Below, piece after piece: positions 1 to 7,524 of a DNA stretch of 64,000 bases. Both the position numbers and the translations under genes were made by a program. How positions within the stretch are numbered: the stretch's first letter is position 1; each line of letters begins with the position of its first letter. The DNA is from an uncultured Flavobacteriaceae bacterium. Lineage in GTDB: Bacteria > Bacteroidota > Bacteroidia > Flavobacteriales > Flavobacteriaceae. The stretch covers positions 186,001-250,000 of the forward strand of contig CANLUH010000005.1 in assembly GCA_947494205.1 (NCBI GenBank), in the 5' to 3' direction. A model generated the notes under the pieces. That model made no database searches and was not told where the DNA came from. It saw only the letters and a list, made by a program, of their open reading frames with translations.

Positions 1-2
1 GA

Positions 3-926
3 GGATACTCTGTTTTTAAAACATTATTTCCATGGGAAAATGCTATAAGACAAATTAAAACAAAACCATTAACAATCATTCCAGATGGTGCATTATATGG
101 CGTTCCATTAGAAGCTTTAATTGTCGCAAAACAACCCGTTTTAAGAGAGAACTATCTTATTAATTTAGCAGAAATATCATATCTTAATTCGGCTTCAGTG
201 TCTCAAAGCCTATACAGATCAAAATCTAAAAAAAGCGACTCGTATTTTGGGGTTGCGCCAGTAAAATTTAGATCTAAAGCATTAGTAGATTTAAATGAAA
301 GCGAAACCATAATAAAAGAAATAGCAGCATTATTTCCATCTAATATATTACTTAAAGAGAATGCAACACGAGCAGGTTTTTTTAACACAAAAATAGGAAA
401 GGCTATTCTTCATATAAATACACATGCAGGAATAGATAATAAAACAAAAATACCTTGGTTGGCATTACATGATTCTATAGTGTCTTTAAGTGAACTATAT
501 ATTATGAATAGTCCGCATGATTTAGTGTTTTTAGATGCCTGTAAAACTGGTGATGGGAAATTACAAAAAGGAGAAGGCATAGAAAGTTTATCTAGAGCCT
601 TTTTCCATGCAGGGACTAAAAGCGTTATAGCTTCTAAGTGGAATGCTAATGAAAAAGCAACAAATACAATTTCTTTATCTTTTTTTAAAGCACTTAAAGA
701 AGGAAAGTCTAAATCCTCTGCGTTACGTAAAGCAAAATTAGATTATTTAAAAAACAACGAACTCTCCGATACGTTTCCATATTTCTGGGCATCATTAACC
801 CTTACAGGTAACTCAGAACCTTTATATGAAGTTTCTTACACACTTTATTGGCTAATTAGTACAGCAGTTTTATTAATTATTATTCTCTTTATTTACAGAA
901 AACGAAAACGTAATTCTAAACTTTAA
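3..926 (+). CDS. CHAT-domain (caspase-like) protein, C-terminal part, 5' truncated
   Basis: The frame is open from the window edge, so the gene starts upstream and 307 residues are visible; a GTG at 198 is internal, because the conserved CHAT segment LTIIPDGALYGVPLEAL lies before it. The caspase-type dyad is visible as His in the motif INTHAG (codon 423-425) and Cys in FLDACKTG (codon 540-542), followed by a typical GTKSVIASKW segment. The protein ends with one hydrophobic helix (about 845-895) and a basic tail, so it is probably anchored in the inner membrane with the protease domain on the same side as the tail. In this family the missing N-terminal part is usually a run of TPR repeats. The substrate is unknown. 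The next gene starts 141 nt downstream behind a separate leader element, so co-transcription is uncertain. Confidence 0.88.
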   Translation, partial: GYSVFKTLFPWENAIRQIKTKPLTIIPDGALYGVPLEALIVAKQPVLRENYLINLAEISYLNSASVSQSLYRSKSKKSDSYFGVAPVKFRSKALVDLNESETIIKEIAALFPSNILLKENATRAGFFNTKIGKAILHINTHAGIDNKTKIPWLALHDSIVSLSELYIMNSPHDLVFLDACKTGDGKLQKGEGIESLSRAFFHAGTKSVIASKWNANEKATNTISLSFFKALKEGKSKSSALRKAKLDYLKNNELSDTFPYFWASLTLTGNSEPLYEVSYTLYWLISTAVLLIIILFIYRKRKRNSKL

Positions 927-957
927 AGTGCTTTTTTAAAAATAATTATTTTTTTCT

Positions 958-1060
958 GGGTCATAAAAATTAATTCCTAACACTGTCTTATGATTGATCA
1001 ATTCATAAGGTGGTATCCGAAAAACCTCATATTGAAATAGAGTAGGAAAAATTAGGAATT
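958..1060 (+). promoter_or_regulatory. Candidate structured leader element, copy 1 (repeated at 6404)
   Basis: This stretch and 6404-6505 share blocks at the same distances: gggtcataaaa at the start, tcttatg 28 nt later and gagtagg 82 nt from the start, 21-25 nt before the next ATG. A third shared block, ccgaaaa, sits at 1017. Possible pairings in this copy are 972-980 with 1052-1060 (9 bp, perfect), 987-993 with 1003-1009 (7 bp, perfect) and 1008-1011 with 1024-1027 around a 12-nt loop; the last two overlap by 2 nt. No TAnnTTTG box was found in it. It may be a cis-acting RNA or a bipartite operator; no known riboswitch class was recognised. Confidence 0.5.
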
Positions 1061-1067
1061 TTATATT

Positions 1068-2213
1068 ATGAAAAAAATAAGAATAGCATTTATAATGCTA
1101 CTTACTTGTACTATGTTCTTTTCTTGTGATAAGGAAGAAGACGAAGTAACTAATGTCCCTCAAAATTCGAAAAACACAACATTTTCTAAAAGCGAGAATA
1201 CTGTTCAAGCGCTATTAAAAGAAGCTTATAGCACTTTTTTTGAAATGGAAGAGTCGTATTACGTTGAATTAACGGCTACACTAGAAGATGACCTTATTGA
1301 AAATGCTACCTTATCAAGTGCAGAAAATATAACATTAGAACAAATATTCTACGTTTATGAAGGTGCTATAAATTCAATATATACAAACCAAGGAGGGGAA
1401 GATACCATAATGACAGAAGAACAATCTGAAAACCTTGATGATGGTATTAAAAGTGATGACTTTAATTTTGAAGTAGAAGTTACTTTAAATGAAGAAGCGA
1501 AATATACTATTAATGCTGAAAGCTTTAATACATTTCATGCAACAGTAAATAATACAATTAATAGTTTTATAGAAGAATCAGAAGTTCAAAACTTATTAGT
1601 ATCAGATTTTGATTTGAAGTCTGTTTCGTCTACATCTGCAATTATTTCTCTATCTCTAGTATCTGGAAGGAGAGCAATACCAAAACCACAATATCCAATA
1701 CCGTTTGGAGCAGTTTATGCATTCGATGCCTTAGGTATGTGCGCCAACTCTATACCAAATACAGTAGATGCAGCAGATTTTTTTAGAGGCTATGCTAACA
1801 GTTATAAAACAAAACCATCACAATGTTCTAATACAGGATATTCTATCTTTTTAGGTGTTTTTAATACACAAAGTCCTAAAGCTAATAATACATTAAATCA
1901 ATGTATGGAAAATTATGTTTGGGATAATAACTCACATCCAGATTGTATAGGAGATGACACAAATCAAGTAAACAATAATCAAATATGGCATAATTGGTAT
2001 TCTGTAATGGATCAACTAGTAGATAACCCTTTAAATTATTTTCAACAACAATATCCCATTTTTAATCCGTTGAAACGACAAGTCAGATTTTACCTTACAG
2101 ATTATCAGGATTTTAATTCCATTCTAGGAACACCAACAGGAATATGTTATAAACCAGGGTATACTAAGTATCATGGCGGGAAATTTTACTATGAAGTTGA
2201 AGTTTGTCCATAA
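1068..2213 (+). CDS. Surface-type lipoprotein of unknown function
   Basis: A 381-residue protein with a clear lipoprotein signal: short basic start, hydrophobic core and lipobox ending FFSC with Cys20. The Cys is followed by DKEEDE, an acidic stretch like the lipoprotein export signal that sends Bacteroidota lipoproteins to the cell surface, so a surface location is likely. The N-terminal half is acidic and probably helical; the C-terminal half (from about residue 200) is richer in Cys, Trp, Tyr and Asn and looks like a separate globular domain. No enzymatic motif was recognised. It is preceded by the repeated leader element and followed after 69 nt by the large T9SS metalloprotease, with which it may be co-expressed. 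Confidence 0.8.
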   Translation: MKKIRIAFIMLLTCTMFFSCDKEEDEVTNVPQNSKNTTFSKSENTVQALLKEAYSTFFEMEESYYVELTATLEDDLIENATLSSAENITLEQIFYVYEGAINSIYTNQGGEDTIMTEEQSENLDDGIKSDDFNFEVEVTLNEEAKYTINAESFNTFHATVNNTINSFIEESEVQNLLVSDFDLKSVSSTSAIISLSLVSGRRAIPKPQYPIPFGAVYAFDALGMCANSIPNTVDAADFFRGYANSYKTKPSQCSNTGYSIFLGVFNTQSPKANNTLNQCMENYVWDNNSHPDCIGDDTNQVNNNQIWHNWYSVMDQLVDNPLNYFQQQYPIFNPLKRQVRFYLTDYQDFNSILGTPTGICYKPGYTKYHGGKFYYEVEVCP

Positions 2214-2229
2214 TTTACCGATTTACATT

Positions 2230-2250
2230 TTTAACTCTCTTGGAGTTAAA
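2230..2250 (+). other. Short hairpin between lipoprotein and metalloprotease genes
   Basis: tttaactc and gagttaaa form a perfect 8-bp inverted repeat around a 5-nt loop, 17 nt after the stop of the lipoprotein gene. No T-run follows, so it is a poor intrinsic terminator; it could stabilise the 3' end or act at the start of the next message. Confidence 0.35.
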
Positions 2251-2282
2251 GGAAATATCTGAATAATTATAAAATATTAAGA

Positions 2283-5200
2283 ATGAAAAATAAAAAAAGA
2301 AGTTTATTTATAAAAGAAATAACAAGTAGTATTCGTTGTCTAATGGTATGCTTATCGCTAGGTTTTAGTATGGCTGTACTTGGTCAAAGTGATTGTTATA
2401 TTGGAGTTAGTAATTCAAATAAAGCTATGGCTATGCCAACAGGAGCAAGCCCAAATGGAGAAGTGTTTACACCTAAAGGTAATTTAAGAGTACTTACCAT
2501 TTTTGCAGGATTTGATGATGGACCAGGAGGATTTGATGAAAATCAACCTTTATCAGAATGGGGAAATCCATCTAATCCTAATGATCCTATACAAGCCATT
2601 CCAACACCTTTAATGAATGGTCTTGATGAATGGATGTATAGTGATTTAAATAGTTTTGGAAATGGAAATCATAATTTATCTGAGTTTTTTTCAGATATGT
2701 CTTTAAAGAAATTTAAACTTTATGGAGATGCAGTTAAAGACCCAGTTACAAATCAATATGTACGTATTGATATCGATCCAGCAGGAGCAGGTAGTTGGAG
2801 TCAATGCAATAATAGAGTTCTGACCAAGATGAGAGATTTATATCCTAATTTCGACTGGTCTCCGTACGATAGGCGTACAAATCATCCTAATTTTCAATTT
2901 GATAATAGTGCTTCTGCACCAGACAATCGTGTAGATTATGTAATTATTGTTTATAGATATAATAGAAGTTGGACGAGTCAACCTGTTTCTGGTATGCAAT
3001 ATTGGGGAGGATCAGGAGGAGGTCTTTCACAGATAGGGCAATCTATAAATTATAACGGATATAGTGTTGGAGGCGCAGGGTTTACAATGCCTTCTGGAGG
3101 TAGAATAACAACCAAAGAAGGTCTGTTTACTCATGAGTTAGCGCATGAATTATATAGTTGCCCTCATCAATCTGGAGTAAATGGAGTTGTAGGAAGACAT
3201 TGGAATTTTCCCTCTACAGGTTATGGTATGATTACCCATAATGTACGATTAAATTTAACAGCCAATGGATGGGATAGATGGATGTTAGGTTGGATTGACC
3301 TAACCACAGGCGCATCTCAACAAAATACAGATTTACAATCCGAAGCAGATTTAACAAACGGAGGTGTTTATACTTTAAGAGATTTTGTAAGAACAGGAGA
3401 TGTTATTAGAGTTAAAATACCACATAGTAATCAGCACTTGTGGATAGAAAACCATCAAAGCATTAATCAGTTTGACTTTAAACCTTGGGGAGGAGCACCT
3501 GTATCTCCAAGTGGCGAGAAAATTCCAGAAGCATCTAAAGGTATTTATATGTATAAGGAAAGTATACAAGGGGATAGAAATAATGTGTCAACAAGTTTAG
3601 TCTTTAATATTAACAGTGTTAATGGAATAAAAATGTTGAATGCTAATGGGAATTTCGATTACGAACATTCAGAGTTTGCAATACAGGATCCTAATTTGTA
3701 TTGGAATAATCCTATTTTTAATTTTAAAAGAGCTAATGAAAACCCTATTGATGGAGCGAGTAATTATGATAGCTATGTAGATGACTATCCAAGTTTACTT
3801 ACTTCGGGGACTCCTAATGGAAGTATTACTTATTCGGGGAACTTTAACACAGGTTCCAACGAAGCTCAACCAATAATTAAAGAAAATGATGGTGTAAATG
3901 AAGTGATTACTTTTGCTCATTCTGGCGGATTAAATGATGAAGCAAGGGATGTATTAGGAAGAAGATTAGATACTTTTATTCCCGGAGATGAAGTAGGGCT
4001 TTCTGGTATAGTTCCAGCTTTTAACTACCCAACATATAATACATCACTTTCAAAAAAAGCACCATACTTAATAAACGGATTATCGGTAAAAGTACTTTCA
4101 GAAAACCCAGCAACTGGAGAAATGACTGTAAAAATAACGTTTAATGATTATGATGTAAGAGAAGATAAGAGGTGGGCAGGTAATTTGTCTTTACCAGCTA
4201 ATGTAAATGCTTCAACAGATTATTCGCTTAATATAAAAGAAGACGTAAATTTATATGTAGTAAAAAGTAAAACGGCAAATAGACATACACTTAACACTGC
4301 TAATACTCCACAAGATTTTATAAATAATACAACTCTAACTTGCGAGAATGACTCCTATTTTCATTTAGAATCTAATGCGGGGGTTAGTATTTGGGAAGAT
4401 AGTAAGCTTATTCTAAAAAGTGGAAGTAAAATGGAGTTAGAAGAAAATGCCATTTTAAGAATAGCAGATGGAGAATTAATTATAGAAGATGGCGCTGAAT
4501 TAATTTTGCATAATGGAGCACAACTTATTATAGAAGAAGCTGGGACTTTAACAAGTAATAATACTATAAGTGGGAAAGGATTATTAGTAGGAGATAATAC
4601 CGTGTCTAATAATCAAGCAGAAGTTGAGGTTAGAGGTACTTTAAATTTTGCTTCTAATGCCATTTGGGAACATAAGAGGTCAGGATTTTATGATTTTCAT
4701 TATTCGCACACACTAAATTTACCAGCTTCTGTACCAGTTACTTTTGTTGGGAAAGGAAAAACGATTAAGTTTTTGGAATTAGGAAATAGTACAACGTTAG
4801 CTTTTGATGGCTCTGTAATGAACTGGTCTAAAGGTTTAATAGATTACGATTTTGGAACTAAAGTAAAACTACTTGGGGTGGACTTTACTGGAAATGGAAT
4901 AACTTTTAGCGGATTTAGTCAAAGTGGTCCACCATCTATTGGATTAGATGTAGAAAATCCAATTCGAAATAATGTTTTATATAGCGATTTTGATCATTTT
5001 CCTAAAGCGATAAATATTTTAAATGCCGGTACTATTCTGTTATTACAGAATAAATATAATTATAACGGGATAGCCATAGATTTAAACAATGTAAATGATA
5101 CCAAAATAGTTAATAGTAGTTTTTCAGAAGGAAACATAGGTATAAAAGCAACAGATTGTTTTAAAGTAGATGTAAGAACTACAAATATTGCTGGATTTGG

Positions 5201-6335
5201 CCAAGGCGCTTTATTAAACTCAGTAGAAGGTGCTTATTTTACGAGTTCAGATATTAGTTATAACGGGAAAGGTATTGAAGGGACACATTCATTAGTCTTT
5301 TTAAGATTAGGAACAAAAGTTCATGAGAATAATAATGGAGTAGAATTATATGGCGATTATGATGCTAGTGGAGGCAATTACACCTCTATGTTAACTGTAG
5401 GAGATATAGGTTGTGGATCTATATATAATAATACTGAAAAAGGTGTTTTAGGAAGAGATGTTTTATTAAATATAGATGCAGTACAACATGCTATTAATAG
5501 AGGGAATCCTAGTAATATTATCCCTAATAGATTTGATGGGAATACCATATATGCTTTCGATATTTGTTATATAGATGGAAATGTAGCACCATCTCAAATT
5601 AATGCTAAAGGGAACTTTTGGGGCGTTAATCCACCAGTAATAGCAAGTAACAAATACCGTTTTAAGTCTAATGCAGATTGTATTAATAAACCCCATATTG
5701 GAAATAATATACCATTAATTACAACAAATTATTCTACATGCGTTCCTACTGGTAGTTGTACTTCGTGTACTACCGGAGGCGGAGGTACAGGTGGAAGTAC
5801 TGGAGGCAGTACTGGATTTAGTGGAAAAGTATTAAGTGCTTTTGTGAAAGCAAATAATCTTTTTATAGAAAATGATGAAGAAACTACCAGATTAGAATTT
5901 GCTGGCCTTTCAGGCATTAAACTAATTCAAAATCTTGAAGAAAAACAATGGATTGGTATTACTAACGATAGAAAAGAATATAAGCTGAATCAAGAAACGT
6001 TATTGAGAATACAGGTTGCGAAAGTAATCTACAATACAAAAAGTATTCTAAATAGTGATTTAACCTCTTTTACTTTTAATGAAAACAATAAGAATGGAGT
6101 AGAAGAAATTATTAAGATGTATCCAAACCCAGCAAAAGATGTTGTAAACATTTTTACTGAAAGTAAGGACGTTTTAAAGTATAGATTATTTGATCTCTTA
6201 GGAAACCAAGTTAGAGAAGGTGTTTTTGAGAAAAGAACTCAAATTACTACAAATGATTTGAATGGAATGTACTATTTAGAAATAGAAACAAAAGCAAATA
6301 CAAAAATATTCAAAAAGTTAATTGTCAATAATTAA
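2283..6335 (+). CDS. T9SS-secreted M6-like metalloprotease with beta-helix region
   Basis: A 1350-residue protein with a long signal peptide (hydrophobic core about residues 18-35, ending VLGQ). The M6-like domain has the zinc motif HELAH at residues 284-288, with H295 as a possible third ligand. After a mixed region, about residues 670-1150 contain short repeated strands such as LILKSGSKMELEENAIL, typical of a right-handed parallel beta-helix, suggesting substrate or glycan contact. A Gly/Ser/Thr-rich linker (about 1165-1180) leads to a C-terminal type A sorting domain beginning MYPNPAKD, so the protein should cross the outer membrane by type IX secretion and be released or attached. It lies between a surface lipoprotein and a rho-independent terminator. 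The exact peptidase subfamily is inferred from the motif and order. Confidence 0.88.
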   Translation: MKNKKRSLFIKEITSSIRCLMVCLSLGFSMAVLGQSDCYIGVSNSNKAMAMPTGASPNGEVFTPKGNLRVLTIFAGFDDGPGGFDENQPLSEWGNPSNPNDPIQAIPTPLMNGLDEWMYSDLNSFGNGNHNLSEFFSDMSLKKFKLYGDAVKDPVTNQYVRIDIDPAGAGSWSQCNNRVLTKMRDLYPNFDWSPYDRRTNHPNFQFDNSASAPDNRVDYVIIVYRYNRSWTSQPVSGMQYWGGSGGGLSQIGQSINYNGYSVGGAGFTMPSGGRITTKEGLFTHELAHELYSCPHQSGVNGVVGRHWNFPSTGYGMITHNVRLNLTANGWDRWMLGWIDLTTGASQQNTDLQSEADLTNGGVYTLRDFVRTGDVIRVKIPHSNQHLWIENHQSINQFDFKPWGGAPVSPSGEKIPEASKGIYMYKESIQGDRNNVSTSLVFNINSVNGIKMLNANGNFDYEHSEFAIQDPNLYWNNPIFNFKRANENPIDGASNYDSYVDDYPSLLTSGTPNGSITYSGNFNTGSNEAQPIIKENDGVNEVITFAHSGGLNDEARDVLGRRLDTFIPGDEVGLSGIVPAFNYPTYNTSLSKKAPYLINGLSVKVLSENPATGEMTVKITFNDYDVREDKRWAGNLSLPANVNASTDYSLNIKEDVNLYVVKSKTANRHTLNTANTPQDFINNTTLTCENDSYFHLESNAGVSIWEDSKLILKSGSKMELEENAILRIADGELIIEDGAELILHNGAQLIIEEAGTLTSNNTISGKGLLVGDNTVSNNQAEVEVRGTLNFASNAIWEHKRSGFYDFHYSHTLNLPASVPVTFVGKGKTIKFLELGNSTTLAFDGSVMNWSKGLIDYDFGTKVKLLGVDFTGNGITFSGFSQSGPPSIGLDVENPIRNNVLYSDFDHFPKAINILNAGTILLLQNKYNYNGIAIDLNNVNDTKIVNSSFSEGNIGIKATDCFKVDVRTTNIAGFGQGALLNSVEGAYFTSSDISYNGKGIEGTHSLVFLRLGTKVHENNNGVELYGDYDASGGNYTSMLTVGDIGCGSIYNNTEKGVLGRDVLLNIDAVQHAINRGNPSNIIPNRFDGNTIYAFDICYIDGNVAPSQINAKGNFWGVNPPVIASNKYRFKSNADCINKPHIGNNIPLITTNYSTCVPTGSCTSCTTGGGGTGGSTGGSTGFSGKVLSAFVKANNLFIENDEETTRLEFAGLSGIKLIQNLEEKQWIGITNDRKEYKLNQETLLRIQVAKVIYNTKSILNSDLTSFTFNENNKNGVEEIIKMYPNPAKDVVNIFTESKDVLKYRLFDLLGNQVREGVFEKRTQITTNDLNGMYYLEIETKANTKIFKKLIVNN

Positions 6336-6365
6336 CGAGTAGTTTGGTTATTAGATATTAATACA

Positions 6366-6393
6366 AAAACGGAAGCTGTTGCTTCCGTTTTTT
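6366..6393 (+). terminator. Intrinsic terminator after the metalloprotease gene
   Basis: A 7-bp perfect stem cggaagc/gcttccg with a tgtt loop is flanked by an A-run and followed by six T. The same stem arms recur in the terminator at 9435. Confidence 0.85.
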
Positions 6394-6403
6394 ACTTTAT
6401 AAT

Positions 6404-6505
6404 GGGTCATAAAATCAAAAAAAAGATACTCTCTTATGTATGCATTATACAAATTAATTGAGGAGTATGCCGAAAATCCTTCCTAGAGTAGGCAGTATAT
6501 ATTGA
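6404..6505 (+). promoter_or_regulatory. Candidate structured leader element, copy 2 (repeat of 958)
   Basis: It shares with 958-1060 the blocks gggtcataaaa (6404), tcttatg (6432), ccgaaaa (6470) and gagtagg (6486); the first, second and fourth keep exactly the same offsets. Possible pairings here are 6426-6430 with 6494-6498, 6437-6441 with 6447-6451, and 6461-6464 with 6477-6480 around a 12-nt loop. The last stem is AGGA/TCCT here and AGGT/ACCT in copy 1, a compensatory change. It begins 10 nt after the T-run of the preceding terminator, so transcription must start inside or right at it, yet no TAnnTTTG box is present. Confidence 0.5.
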
Positions 6506-6517
6506 TTTATTATTATT

Positions 6518-7522
6518 ATGAAAACACCTAAAAACGTATTAAAGAGTATATTATTTATAGCATGCTTTTTTGTAATGTTAACCCCCGAATTATTATTTGC
6601 TCAAATAACAAGTCCTACATCATCTTGTTTTGCAGATATAAATGGAAATGTATCTATTAATTGGTTGCAAAATCTAAATCCAAATAATGGAATATTATAT
6701 GTGGCACCTAACTGTAATCCCAGGATTGGAATAGGAACAAATTCTCCCACATCAACTCTTGATGTTAGAGGCAATAGTTCCTTTAGTAAAGATGTACATA
6801 TTGGAGCAGTTTCATCTAAGATGGTTATAGGTAAAGCAGATGGAGCTAGTCTAGGATATGGAACAAGTTATTTAGCATTTAATGCTCAGAGATTTGGTGC
6901 AGGAGGAGCTAATCCAATATGGATTGCTAAAAGTGATGGAGCACATAATGGAGGAGCAGTTATATATGGAGATATTTTTGGTTCTATTCGGTTTTCTTCG
7001 ATTCCTTTTAATTCTAATAGCTCATCTCAACAAATAGTTACAGATGCAACAATTAGAGACAATACACGCTTATTTATACATAGAAATGGAAATGTGGGTG
7101 TAGGTATGCAGAATCCAGAAACCAAATTGGATGTTAAAGGAAGATTTAGAGTTGGAGTAGATAATCAAAATATTAAAGCTATCTCAGTTGTCGATTCAGG
7201 TAATCAGGATGTTTTTAGAGTTATGGGTAACGGAAATATTTTTGCTACTAGAATCAAAGTTCAAGTAACTCCATTTCCTGATTATGTTTTTAGCAGAACC
7301 TATAATTTAATGCCATTACCAGCATTAGAACGTTATATACAAACGAATAAACATCTTCCTAATATGCCTACGGCAGAAACTGTAGAAAGAGAAGGAGCAG
7401 ATCTTGGAGAAATTAATAGAGTATTAGTAGAGAAAGTAGAAGAGTTAACGTTACATCTGATTGCTATGGATAAACGAATGAAAAAATTAGAGGAAGAAAA
7501 TAGAAAATTAAAAAAGGACTAA
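6518..7522 (+). CDS. Secreted tail-fibre-like protein with C-terminal coiled coil
   Basis: A 334-residue protein with a signal peptide (hydrophobic residues about 10-27, ending LLFAQ). It contains two GIGTNSPTSTLDVRG / GVGMQNPETKLDVKG repeats, the unit usual in trimeric fibre-like proteins of Bacteroidota. The C-terminal 70 residues run through YNLMPLPALERYI and KHLPNMP into a heptad-rich coiled coil ending in Lys/Glu, as in proteins that carry an intramolecular chaperone or trimerisation tail. Despite the usual database name this is not a phage gene: it has a signal peptide and no phage neighbours. It starts 25 nt after the second leader element and is followed after 2 nt by the PLC-like gene, so the two form an operon and may act together at the surface. 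Confidence 0.8.
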   Translation: MKTPKNVLKSILFIACFFVMLTPELLFAQITSPTSSCFADINGNVSINWLQNLNPNNGILYVAPNCNPRIGIGTNSPTSTLDVRGNSSFSKDVHIGAVSSKMVIGKADGASLGYGTSYLAFNAQRFGAGGANPIWIAKSDGAHNGGAVIYGDIFGSIRFSSIPFNSNSSSQQIVTDATIRDNTRLFIHRNGNVGVGMQNPETKLDVKGRFRVGVDNQNIKAISVVDSGNQDVFRVMGNGNIFATRIKVQVTPFPDYVFSRTYNLMPLPALERYIQTNKHLPNMPTAETVEREGADLGEINRVLVEKVEELTLHLIAMDKRMKKLEEENRKLKKD

Positions 7523-7524
7523 TT

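Noticed and set aside
958-1060. c-di-GMP, purine, SAM or preQ1 riboswitch
   Set aside because: The conserved core sequences of these classes are not present; only the general leader position and stems fit.
6518-7522. Phage tail-fibre gene as a sign of a prophage
   Set aside because: It has a signal peptide and the common Bacteroidota repeat and coiled-coil tail, and no structural, integrase or lysis genes lie nearby.
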